A program made the translations under genes and the position numbers. A stretch of DNA of 9,093 nt from Balneolaceae bacterium (GTDB lineage: Bacteria; Bacteroidota; Rhodothermia; Balneolales; Balneolaceae): the NCBI GenBank assembly GCA_007134665.1, contig SLKH01000345.1:1-9093 (forward strand). Reading direction: 5' to 3'. The notes below the pieces were generated by a model. It was not told where the DNA came from and made no database searches. It was given only the letters and a program-made list of their open reading frames with translations. Shown here piece after piece: positions 1 to 6,791 of the stretch. Every line of letters begins with the position of its first letter. Positions within the stretch are counted from its first letter, which is position 1.

Positions 1-832
1 TGGTGAATTTCTGATGAATATCATCAATGATTTCTTCACGACCGAATTTGGATAAAGCATCAAGAATTGCTTTTAGAATTTCAGGTTCAGTTTTATTCAG
101 GTCCAGTTTATCATAATAGTTCAGCAGGAAGTCGACGGTGGAGTGGTATTCCAGTTCATGTAGTATTCGGATGATAATCGCAGTACGGTTTGGTTCTAAT
201 TCTTTGTCATCGATCAGGCTCATGAAAAGAAAAGCTTCTTCATCACGGTGTTCATTACCATATTTAGTCAGCTGAACCAATAAATCACTCACTGCCATTT
301 CCGACACTCGTTGATTCTTAAGTACATTCTTGATGGCAATTGATTTATGTTTCATGCCACCATGGGCCATCAACGCACTTGTGGCAGCATATGATAGTAG
401 TGGATTCTTGTTTGCTGACAGGTCAACCAGCCTTGCAATGTATGGAACTGGAATTTCGGCTTTTTTCGCAAAATAAAGGCAGGCTTTAGCCTGAAGTATA
501 GGGTCTCCGGAGTCAAATCGCTTCTCAAAGTGTTTACGGATTTTATCGAGATTCATCAACCCCTGAAGCCGTTCGTTCTCTTTTCCCTCCAATGATTTAT
601 CGAGTAATCTGACCTGTTCAAGCAAAATGATATAGTCATTTTGTCTTTTCAAAATCTTTTCAACATCATTGATCTCGATTTCACCACTGACATAACGAAT
701 TACGTCTCTGCTGATCTCTTCACTTTTGTTTTTTCGGTATAATTCTTCATTTCGAAGTTGCCATCGCCTGACAAATGCAATGATGAGTACCAAAACAGTT
801 AATATCAGCAGGGCCACCAACATTAACTGCAT
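1..832 (-). CDS. Membrane-anchored HEAT-like repeat protein, 3' end outside window
   Basis: The reading frame is open from the TGA at 877-875 to the left edge, so 277 codons are visible and the C-terminus is missing. I place the start at ATG 832, preceded by a Shine-Dalgarno-like GGGGAG six bases upstream; a TTG at 868 would add 12 residues and cannot be excluded. Residues 2-21 form one hydrophobic helix followed by Arg-Arg-Trp, which by the positive-inside rule suggests a signal anchor with the rest in the cytoplasm. Residues 25-90 are charged and helical. From about residue 95 on there are successive amphipathic helix pairs, for example around PLLSYAATSALMAHGG (144-159) and the last 30 visible residues, which look like HEAT/alpha-solenoid repeats. 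Such repeats usually bind proteins. The gene follows a lone receiver protein by 48 nt on the same strand, so I infer co-transcription and perhaps a shared signalling role. No enzymatic motif is visible and the specific function is unknown. Confidence 0.75.
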   Translation of the reverse strand, partial: MQLMLVALLILTVLVLIIAFVRRWQLRNEELYRKNKSEEISRDVIRYVSGEIEINDVEKILKRQNDYIILLEQVRLLDKSLEGKENERLQGLMNLDKIRKHFEKRFDSGDPILQAKACLYFAKKAEIPVPYIARLVDLSANKNPLLSYAATSALMAHGGMKHKSIAIKNVLKNQRVSEMAVSDLLVQLTKYGNEHRDEEAFLFMSLIDDKELEPNRTAIIIRILHELEYHSTVDFLLNYYDKLDLNKTEPEILKAILDALSKFGREEIIDDIHQKFT

Positions 833-880
833 GAACTGCTCCCCGTAACGGTTAAAGAGGTCTATCAAACTGATTCAGGT

Positions 881-1258
881 TTATTGGTTGATTACTCGGT
901 TAAGCCGCAATAAAAATTCATCCATTTTAAAAGGTTTCGGCACGTATTCCATAGCTCCCAAATTAAATCCCCTGGAAATATCTTCAGTCCTGTTTTTTGT
1001 GGAGAGCATGATAACTTTTAACTGGGAAAGATCGATTTCTTCAGATTGATTCAGGTTTTCAAGAATTTCAAAACCTGACATACCGGGCAGCATAACATCC
1101 AGAACAAGTACTTCAGGTTTATTACTGAGAATATACTCATATCCATCAATCCCGTCCTTCTTATGTACTACATTGTGACCAAGTGCCTTGAGCCGATATA
1201 CAATCAGGCGGGCCGTCATTTCTTCATCTTCAACAACAAGTATGTTTTTTTGAGACAT
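881..1258 (-). CDS. Single-domain response regulator (CheY-like receiver)
   Basis: This is a stand-alone phosphoacceptor receiver domain of 125 residues with no output domain. The start is set at ATG 1258 (MSQKNILVVEDEE) because the receiver fold begins right there; the frame stays open for 32 more codons upstream, but these resemble no domain. All key residues are present: acidic pocket E10-D11-E12, phosphoacceptor D54 in the VLVLDVMLPGMSG stretch, the switch Ser at 86, aromatic Y105, and K108 in the PKPF motif. A slightly long segment (residues 70-80) separates helix 3 from strand 4. The family is phosphorylated by a histidine kinase and acts by protein contact. No kinase is visible here. 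The next gene on the strand encodes a membrane HEAT-like protein, a plausible partner by context only. It is transcribed divergently from ddl. Confidence 0.93.
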   Translation of the reverse strand: MSQKNILVVEDEEMTARLIVYRLKALGHNVVHKKDGIDGYEYILSNKPEVLVLDVMLPGMSGFEILENLNQSEEIDLSQLKVIMLSTKNRTEDISRGFNLGAMEYVPKPFKMDEFLLRLNRVINQ

Positions 1259-1297
1259 TTTTAACTGTAGATAACTACTATTTAATCCTGTTAATCT

Positions 1298-1327
1298 AAA
1301 ATATAAATATGAAAGATCAGAAAGAAA
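1298..1327 (-). promoter_or_regulatory. Putative Bacteroidota-type promoter of the response regulator gene
   Basis: On the minus strand TTTC (1327-1324) is followed after 18 bp by TATATTTT (1305-1298), resembling the TTTG / TAnnTTTG pair known from Bacteroidota. It would place the transcription start about 34 nt upstream of ATG 1258. AT-rich sequence makes chance matches easy, so this is tentative. Confidence 0.3.
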
Positions 1328-1471
1328 CCCGGATCTTTTTATAAGATAATTCAAATTCAGCCTTAGAATAATCTTATTAACAGCTCATATCATCATTTCA
1401 AAACCGGTTAAAATTGCCTACAAATTAACTCCTGTTCTTCGTATCATGAAACGCCTTTTAAATAAGAAAAA

Positions 1472-2662
1472 ATGAATAAAAAAACAGTCATTATTGCATT
1501 CGGCGGTGTTTCACCTGAACATGAAGTTTCAGTTCTCACAGCGATGCAATCGTTTTCAGCATTAAAAAGTTCACCATATCAAACCCTGCCCCTCTATATT
1601 TCAAAATCCGGTAAGTGGTATACGGGAGATTACCTGCTTGAATTGGAGAATTTCGAAAACCTGGAGATGGTAACCAGCAAAAGTGTGCCTTGCTCAATTG
1701 ACCAGGACGAATTCGGAAGAGCTGTTCTTAAACAGAATAATTCTGGATTTTTTAAAAAAAAACCGGCTCATCCAATTGACATAATCCTTACTGCATTTCA
1801 TGGCGGAGATGGCGAAAACGGCTCTTTCCAGGGGGTTTGTGAAATGTATAACATTCCATATACAGGGAGTGGAGTGGTTGCTTCTTCTATTGGTATGGAC
1901 AAGCTGAAAGCCAAATCACTCTGTCGAGACAGTAAAATCCCGGTAGTCGATGACGTTCATTTTAATGAAACCGAATGGTCTGAAAACAGTAGTGTAATAA
2001 AAAAAAGGGTTTCAGATTTGGACTATCCGGTGGTAGTGAAACCGGTTCATCTTGGCAGCAGTATTGGTGTAACGATAGTTCACAATCAGGAAGACCTGGT
2101 CTCCGCCATTGAGCTTGCATTCAGATATGATGAACAGCTCCTGGTTGAAAAAGCAATCGCACCACTAATGGAGATAAACTGCTCAGTACTTGGAACACCG
2201 GATGACTGCAGGGCAAGTGTATGTGAGAGGCCGCTCGGCAAAGAGGAACTTCTTTCATTTGCTGACAAATACATGAGTGAATCCGGTGATTCCAAAGGTA
2301 TGGCATCAGCGACCCGGGAGATACCTGCAAAAATTTCTGATGAACTTGCGAAAAAGATCAGGAACAACTCACGGAAGATATTCTCCCTTTTACATGCATC
2401 CGGGGTTGCCAGGCTCGATTTTCTGGTAAATACAAATACATGGGAATTTTATTTTAATGAAATAAATACCATCCCGGGGTCATTTTCTTTTTATCTCTGG
2501 ATGGAGTCCGGTTTAGACTTTGATGAATTGTTGATGGAACTGATTGAGATTGCGTTTGAGCGGCACCGCAGTAAAAATGGGAGAGTTCAATCCTATGAGA
2601 CGAATCTATTAAGTCAAAAAGCAGCGAAAGGGTTGAAGAGCCTGAAAGGCGGTGAAAAATAA
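1472..2662 (+). CDS. ddl: D-alanine--D-alanine ligase
   Basis: This is an ATP-grasp ligase that joins two D-alanines for the peptidoglycan stem peptide in the cytoplasm. The N-terminal signature GGVSPEHEVS (11-20) contains the Glu (E16) matching E. coli DdlB Glu15. HGGDGENGSFQG (110-121) and the nucleotide-grasp segment KPVHLGSSIGV (190-200) follow, then R314/D316 and the metal-binding run E330/N332. The loop Lys-Tyr pair K266-Y267 matches the Lys-Tyr of D-Ala-D-Ala ligases and not the His of VanA-type D-Ala-D-Lac ligases, so ordinary D-Ala-D-Ala specificity is inferred. The end of the active site reads NTIPGSFSFYLW, a variant seen in some Ddl lineages in place of NTxPGxT. At 396 residues it is longer than the usual 300-370, with about 30 extra charged residues at the C-terminus (367-396). 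There is no Shine-Dalgarno site; ATG 1472 overlaps the stop of a 9-codon upstream ORF. nadK follows after 17 nt. Confidence 0.96.
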   Translation: MNKKTVIIAFGGVSPEHEVSVLTAMQSFSALKSSPYQTLPLYISKSGKWYTGDYLLELENFENLEMVTSKSVPCSIDQDEFGRAVLKQNNSGFFKKKPAHPIDIILTAFHGGDGENGSFQGVCEMYNIPYTGSGVVASSIGMDKLKAKSLCRDSKIPVVDDVHFNETEWSENSSVIKKRVSDLDYPVVVKPVHLGSSIGVTIVHNQEDLVSAIELAFRYDEQLLVEKAIAPLMEINCSVLGTPDDCRASVCERPLGKEELLSFADKYMSESGDSKGMASATREIPAKISDELAKKIRNNSRKIFSLLHASGVARLDFLVNTNTWEFYFNEINTIPGSFSFYLWMESGLDFDELLMELIEIAFERHRSKNGRVQSYETNLLSQKAAKGLKSLKGGEK

Positions 2663-2679
2663 AATATAATTTACGATCC

Positions 2680-3555
2680 ATGAATTTTGCAATCATAGCC
2701 CATCCGGATAAATATCTTGTTGCACCACCTTTAAAATCAGTTTTGGAATGGTGTCGTAGAAATCACGTGGGTATTTACGGGAAGCAGGAACTTGTTGAAA
2801 TTCCCGAAATTTCATCAATAAAAGCTTTTACAGTGGTTAAAAGTAACCAGGAAGCCGCCAACAGGGCTGATATGATCATCGCAATTGGTGGTGATGGAAC
2901 CATGCTTCATGCAGCCCAGCTGACTGTAGGAATGAAAAAGCCTGTATTGGGGATCAATTGCGGAAAGCTCGGATTTATGGCAAGCATTCAGCAGGAAAAA
3001 ATTGATGAGTCACTGGATGCCATTAAGAGAGGAGATTATAAAATGGATGAACGATTTATGCTTGAGGCAAGCATAAATGGGGGCGAAACATTTTATGCAC
3101 TAAATGAATTCTTATTCACTAAAAAGGATACAACGTCTCTTGTTACAATCACTGCCAGTTATGATGACCAGTTTATTAACCGCTACTGGTCTGATGGCCT
3201 GATCGTTGCTTCTCCAACCGGATCCACGGCCTACAACCTTTCTTCAGGCGGGCCAATAGTGATGCCTGGTACTCCTGTAATGTTACTCACTCCGATTAAT
3301 CCTCATACGCTTACAACCAGGCCTCTCGTATTGCCGTCAGATAAAAAACTGACTATTAAAGTGGAGGAAAGCATTGAACATATTCTGTTTTCCAACGACG
3401 GCAGGGTGATGCAGGTTGATCAGGATGAGCTCGAAGTTGTCATTAAAAGATCTGTTCATAATGTCCAGCTGGTTCAACTAAAAGGACAAAACTATTTCGA
3501 TACGCTGAGAACAAAACTGATGTGGGGTATGGATTCCCGAAAAAGAGCACATTAA
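2680..3555 (+). CDS. nadK: NAD kinase
   Basis: This enzyme phosphorylates NAD to NADP using ATP or polyphosphate and is the sole de novo source of NADP in most bacteria. The 291-residue length is normal for the family. The catalytic GGDG motif lies at 70-73 (IAIGGDGTMLHAA), followed by the NE pair at 142-143 (ALNEF) and the NAD-binding core at 172-192 (D172, then SPTGSTAYNLSSGGP from 178). The C-terminal part has NPHTLTTRPLVLP (207-219), typical of the second domain. The gene lies 17 nt after ddl on the same strand, so the two are probably co-transcribed. No Shine-Dalgarno sequence precedes ATG 2680 (upstream bases TTACGATCC). No frameshift or missing key residue is seen. Confidence 0.97.
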   Translation: MNFAIIAHPDKYLVAPPLKSVLEWCRRNHVGIYGKQELVEIPEISSIKAFTVVKSNQEAANRADMIIAIGGDGTMLHAAQLTVGMKKPVLGINCGKLGFMASIQQEKIDESLDAIKRGDYKMDERFMLEASINGGETFYALNEFLFTKKDTTSLVTITASYDDQFINRYWSDGLIVASPTGSTAYNLSSGGPIVMPGTPVMLLTPINPHTLTTRPLVLPSDKKLTIKVEESIEHILFSNDGRVMQVDQDELEVVIKRSVHNVQLVQLKGQNYFDTLRTKLMWGMDSRKRAH

Positions 3556-3602
3556 CCTATACTTTCTGCTTTCAAGCGCAAGGAAATGATAACGAATCTG
3601 AA

Positions 3603-3633
3603 TTGGCTATCTGCATAAATGCTCATATTTTAA
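3603..3633 (+). promoter_or_regulatory. Putative promoter of mdh
   Basis: TTGG (3603-3606) is separated by exactly 19 bp from TATTTTAA (3626-3633), a partial match to the Bacteroidota TTTG / TAnnTTTG pair. It also reads as a sigma-70-like TTGGCT-N17-TATTTT. It lies in the 129-nt gap between nadK and mdh, about 50 nt before ATG 3685. Weak evidence. Confidence 0.3.
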
Positions 3634-3684
3634 GTATATCAGAAAAAAAATTCGTAATAACAATAAATAAATTCAGCTAACCAT

Positions 3685-4641
3685 ATGAAAGTAACTGTTG
3701 TAGGAGCTGGCGGCAATGTTGGTTCAACTGTCGCCCTGACATTAGCTCAACGTGATTTTGCCAAAGAAGTTGTCATGGTCGATATTGAAAGAAAGGAGGA
3801 TGATAAAACGTTTTATCCATCCAAAGGCAGGGCACTCGACCAGTGGGAGTCTGCACCGATTCACGGTTTCGATACCAAACTGACAGGTACTGTTGATTAC
3901 AAGGATACCAAAGATTCAGATGTTTGTGTGATTACTGCAGGAGTACCAAGAAAGCCCGGTATGAGCCGTGACGATCTGCTTGAAATCAACGCCAGGATAG
4001 TAAAGACCGTAACGGAACAGCTTGTTGAGTATTCACCGGATACCATTATCATTGTTGTTTCCAATCCTCTGGATGTAATGACATACGTGGCTTATGAGAC
4101 AAGTGGCCTGCCATCTGATAAGGTGATGGGTATGGCTGGTATCCTCGATACAGCTCGTTATCGTGCTTTCCTTGCAGAAGAACTTGATGTATCACCTAAA
4201 GATATTCAGGCTCTTCTGATGGGGGGGCACGGGGATACCATGGTCCCGTTGCCACGATATACAACCATCTCCGGTATTCCGGTTACTCAGTTAATTGAAG
4301 AGAATAAGCTTGAATCAATCGTTGAGAGGACCAAGAAGGGTGGTGGTGAAATCGTGGGGCTTATGGGTACATCAGCCTGGTATGCGCCAGGTGCTGCTGC
4401 TGCACAAATGGTTGAGTCGATCATGCTTGATCAGAACAGAATATTCCCTTGTTGTGTCTGGCTGACCGGCCAATACGGAATTGAAGATCTGTATGTTGGT
4501 GTGCCCGTTAAACTTGGGTATGGCGGAATCAAAGAGATCATTGAGGTTGATTTAAATGAAAAAGAACAACAACTTTTAGACGAATCAGCGTCTGCTGTAC
4601 GTTCTGTACTTGAAGACTTCAAAAAGCTGATGAAAAAGTAA
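3685..4641 (+). CDS. mdh: Malate dehydrogenase (LDH-like type, NAD-dependent)
   Basis: This enzyme interconverts malate and oxaloacetate with NAD in the TCA cycle. In its 318 residues, the Rossmann loop is GAGGNVG (7-13) and D34 ends strand 2, favouring NAD over NADP. The mobile-loop segment VPRKPGMSRDD (87-97) carries Arg where lactate dehydrogenases have Gln, which supports malate specificity. N127 (SNPLD), D155 and R158 (LDTAR) and the catalytic His H182 (GGHGDTMVP) are all in place. Most of the protein matches my memory of the Salinibacter ruber and Chlorobium enzymes. Two features near the N-terminus differ: an extra Gly in the nucleotide loop, giving GxxGxxG spacing, and about seven additional residues after D34. 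The gene has no Shine-Dalgarno site and ends before a strong terminator at 4695. Confidence 0.96.
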   Translation: MKVTVVGAGGNVGSTVALTLAQRDFAKEVVMVDIERKEDDKTFYPSKGRALDQWESAPIHGFDTKLTGTVDYKDTKDSDVCVITAGVPRKPGMSRDDLLEINARIVKTVTEQLVEYSPDTIIIVVSNPLDVMTYVAYETSGLPSDKVMGMAGILDTARYRAFLAEELDVSPKDIQALLMGGHGDTMVPLPRYTTISGIPVTQLIEENKLESIVERTKKGGGEIVGLMGTSAWYAPGAAAAQMVESIMLDQNRIFPCCVWLTGQYGIEDLYVGVPVKLGYGGIKEIIEVDLNEKEQQLLDESASAVRSVLEDFKKLMKK

Positions 4642-4694
4642 GCTTAAATCGCAACAAAAGAAGACACGTAGCTCTTCACTACTTGCACATTAGT

Positions 4695-4728
4695 AAAACC
4701 CCCTGAGTTGTAAAACTTTGGGGGTTTT
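4695..4728 (+). terminator. Hairpin terminator after mdh, probably bidirectional
   Basis: AAAACCCCC (4695-4703) pairs perfectly with GGGGGTTTT (4720-4728). Inside it, after a single T-T mismatch, GAGTT pairs with AACTT (one G-U pair) around a GTAA loop, which is a GNRA-type tetraloop in RNA. The stem is 14 bp with terminal A4/T4 tracts on both sides, so it can end transcription from mdh and from the opposite strand. The piece CCTGAGTT (4702-4709) has a second perfect partner, AACTCAGG, at 4742-4749. Confidence 0.85.
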
Positions 4729-4757
4729 CTGTTTATAATTGAACTCAGGTTTGAAGG

Positions 4758-4837
4758 TTTAAACCCAAAATTGTCATTGAAACAATGACAATTTTGCCCG
4801 AAGGGCAAAAAAGGTCTAACGACTTTTTTGGGTTAAA
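4758..4837. repeat. Cloverleaf-like nested inverted-repeat element between convergent genes
   Basis: An outer stem joins TTTAAACCCAAAA (4758-4770) to TTTTGGGTTAAA (4826-4837), with one bulged A. Inside it are three hairpins in series. Arm 1 is 4767-4779 with 4783-4795, 13 perfect pairs and an AAA loop. Arm 2 is TTTTGCCC (4792-4799) with GGGCAAAA (4803-4810), with a GAA loop. Arm 3 is 4807-4816 with 4821-4829, with a TAAC loop and one bulged G. Neighbouring arms share A4 or T4 tracts, so the junction can slide. It lies between the mdh terminator and the flippase stop codon (20 nt away) and may act as the flippase terminator. It might instead be a small non-autonomous mobile or REP-like repeat. 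Only one copy is in this window. Confidence 0.7.
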
Positions 4838-4857
4838 ATAAGGCTAATTCATCCCTG

Positions 4858-6333
4858 TTACATATCACGGTCCGACCTCAGCGACCGGTATAAAGCAAGT
4901 CCCAGCAGTACATACCCGGTAATCAGAATTGCTGATTTGGTGATTATTTCATTTAGCTGGAACAGATCAGTCAGTGCAGGAGCACTCCAGACAGCGATAA
5001 CCATTATTACCATCAGCATTACACCGTACTGAAGCTGGTAGGGTACCTTGTACTGTTTGGTGCTGAAATAATAGAGGCTGACCGCCATGACACCATAACT
5101 GATCACAGTTGCCCAGGCAGCCCCCATCATTCCCATTACCGGAACCAGTAAATAATTGGTAACTATGGTTATAGCAGCTCCGGCCAGCATGATTTTTGGA
5201 AGCACCTTTGTTTTTTCACTGATAAAAATTCCGGCAGAAAAGTTGATGTACCACCCATGAAACCAATACGCAAGCAGCAAAAGGGGCACAATTTCCAGTC
5301 CGGCCCAATACCTGCTGTTGATCAGGGTTGCTTCGGTAAATGGTATCCGGATGGCAACGATTTCCTGTGCAAAAAGTCCAACGGTAAGGTAGAGAGCTGC
5401 GGCAGCAAGATTAAAATAAATAAAAGCCCGGGCAAAAATTTTGGGAGCATCAGGGTCATCGGAATGGCGCATGAAGAAGGGCTGCCACGCCATTCTGAAC
5501 ATCTGAATTAATAACAGCATGAACACAGCAACTTTGTAACAAGCCCCGTAAATACCCACGATATCCTCGGGTGTAAATTCGACCCCGTATATGGCATGAA
5601 CCTGATTGAGTTCCATTGCATTCAGGAAGAATCGGTCGAGCATCTCATTAATTACATATCCCAACCCGGCCGGTATGAAAGGCCATCCGAAAAAGAATGC
5701 TTTTTTTATCCAATACCGGCTAAGGTTTCCCCGCATCAATGGCAGGGTAAATAACCAGATGATAACCGTAGCTGCAGCGGATGCCGACAGGTTTGCAATA
5801 AAAACTGCTTCGATACCATAATTCAGGCCGAGAATCAGGTAAAAGTTGAGAAAAAGATTAACTGCAACATGAATCGCTTTGATGGTAACGAATAACCAGG
5901 TGCGGCGAACCAGCCTTAATTCAGCAAAGGGGACAATGGAGAGGGTATCGAACCAGAGAATTCCAAGCATCATCAGGTAAATTCCTGATGTCTGATCATC
6001 CAGGTTCAGATGGGGATGGGCAAAAGGTTCGAGCAGCCAGAGAACAAAAACGAATAAGGTTGAAACAGCAAGCAATGCAACCTGAAGCGTTTTGAAAATA
6101 TGAGGAGCCTCGTCCCTGTTTTTGGCATATCTGAGATAAGCCGATTCCATACCCATAGTAAAGATGACATTCAAAAAACCGACTGCTGCAAAAACAAGTG
6201 TTACAATACTATATCGGGCAGGTTCAAATACTCCCGTGTAGAAGGGAACCAGCAAATAATTGATAAACCGAAAGAATACATTGCTAATTCCATAAATCAG
6301 GGTATCTGATAATAGTTCACGGAGTTTTTGCAA
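4858..6333 (-). CDS. Oligosaccharide/polysaccharide flippase family protein (Wzx/MATE-like, 14 TM)
   Basis: This is a very hydrophobic 491-residue integral membrane protein with about 14 predicted helices (near 12-33, 43-63, 82-103, 117-138, 147-167, 174-199, 212-230, 258-280, 298-322, 345-370, 378-398, 402-424, 434-452 and 464-484). The opening LLSDTLIYGISNVFFRFINY and the length are typical of Wzx-like members of the MOP exporter superfamily. These flip lipid-linked sugar units across the inner membrane for O-antigen, capsule or exopolysaccharide. The start is TTG 6333: the family N-terminus begins exactly there, no ATG lies in frame before residue 60, and upstream codons are blocked by the end of aroQ. 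Only 4 nt separate it from the aroQ stop, which suggests translational coupling. No glycosyltransferases are nearby, so the substrate is unknown. MurJ-type lipid II flipping seems less likely but is not excluded. Confidence 0.88.
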   Translation of the reverse strand: MQKLRELLSDTLIYGISNVFFRFINYLLVPFYTGVFEPARYSIVTLVFAAVGFLNVIFTMGMESAYLRYAKNRDEAPHIFKTLQVALLAVSTLFVFVLWLLEPFAHPHLNLDDQTSGIYLMMLGILWFDTLSIVPFAELRLVRRTWLFVTIKAIHVAVNLFLNFYLILGLNYGIEAVFIANLSASAAATVIIWLFTLPLMRGNLSRYWIKKAFFFGWPFIPAGLGYVINEMLDRFFLNAMELNQVHAIYGVEFTPEDIVGIYGACYKVAVFMLLLIQMFRMAWQPFFMRHSDDPDAPKIFARAFIYFNLAAAALYLTVGLFAQEIVAIRIPFTEATLINSRYWAGLEIVPLLLLAYWFHGWYINFSAGIFISEKTKVLPKIMLAGAAITIVTNYLLVPVMGMMGAAWATVISYGVMAVSLYYFSTKQYKVPYQLQYGVMLMVIMVIAVWSAPALTDLFQLNEIITKSAILITGYVLLGLALYRSLRSDRDM

Positions 6334-6337
6334 AAGG

Positions 6338-6772
6338 TCAGTGTTTATGGGTCAGGAGCAATACTGCTTGTATACCTAAGATATAACTGTTTGATCCGAA
6401 GCCGGTTATGATTCCGTTCATCACTCTGCCGGTGATGGACCTTTCCCGAAATTCTTCCCGTGCGTGAATATTTGAAAGGTGAACTTCAACTTTCGGTAAT
6501 TCTACAGTTTCAAGTGCATCACGTATTGCAACAGATGTATGAGTGTATCCGCCCCAGTTTGCAACGATTCCCTGGAACGCATCCTGTTTAGCCTGCTGGA
6601 TCCGGTCAATCAGTTCCCCTTCATGATTACTTTGATACCAGACCAGTTCAGTGTCGGGATAAGCGGAATTTACTTTCTTTTGAATATCACTGAGCGTTTC
6701 AGCTCCATACGTTTTCTGATCGCGCTGACCAAGTAGATTGAGGTTGGGTCCGTTTAAAATCAGGATTTTCAT
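6338..6772 (-). CDS. aroQ: Type II 3-dehydroquinate dehydratase
   Basis: This cytoplasmic enzyme removes water from 3-dehydroquinate to give 3-dehydroshikimate, the third step of the shikimate pathway. The length of 144 residues is usual for the dodecameric type II family. Diagnostic parts are the N-terminal NGPNLNLLG (7-15), catalytic Tyr Y22 in the flexible lid (TYG), QSNHEGELID (47-56), the substrate loop ending in GGYTHTSVAIRDAL (74-87), and EVHLSNIHAREEFR (96-109) with E96, catalytic His H98 and R109. The usual NPGAYTHTS reads NWGGYTHTS here, with Trp in place of Pro at 73. It is the middle gene of a minus-strand operon: 19 nt after the HIT gene and 4 nt before the flippase start. ATG 6772 has no Shine-Dalgarno sequence. 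Confidence 0.96.
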   Translation of the reverse strand: MKILILNGPNLNLLGQRDQKTYGAETLSDIQKKVNSAYPDTELVWYQSNHEGELIDRIQQAKQDAFQGIVANWGGYTHTSVAIRDALETVELPKVEVHLSNIHAREEFRERSITGRVMNGIITGFGSNSYILGIQAVLLLTHKH

Positions 6773-6791
6773 AGAAGAAGTGTTCAGGCTA

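Noticed and set aside
1312..1340. AAAGATC / GATCTTT inverted repeat followed by T5 upstream of ddl.
   Set aside because: It is only 7 bp, AT-rich, with a 13-nt loop; too weak to call a terminator or operator.
1259..1354. In-frame N-terminal extension of the response regulator (32 codons).
   Set aside because: The receiver domain starts exactly at ATG 1258, and the extension overlaps the putative promoter and has no recognisable fold.
2086..2696. Minus-strand open frames inside ddl.
   Set aside because: They lie entirely or mostly within the strongly supported ddl gene and have no domain character; shadow frames.
4221..4227. G7 tract in mdh as a possible phase-variable switch.
   Set aside because: It encodes the conserved catalytic loop MGGHGD in a central metabolic enzyme; the tract is short and the frame is intact.
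4814..4820. GTCTAAC inside the cloverleaf matches the integron attC R'' core (RYYYAAC).
   Set aside because: There is no matching GTTRRRY site at the other end, the sequence sits in a small hairpin loop, and there is no integrase or gene cassette nearby; a chance match.
5257..6736. Plus-strand open frames opposite the flippase and aroQ.
   Set aside because: They are antisense shadows of genes with clear family motifs; their translations look like low-complexity antisense product.
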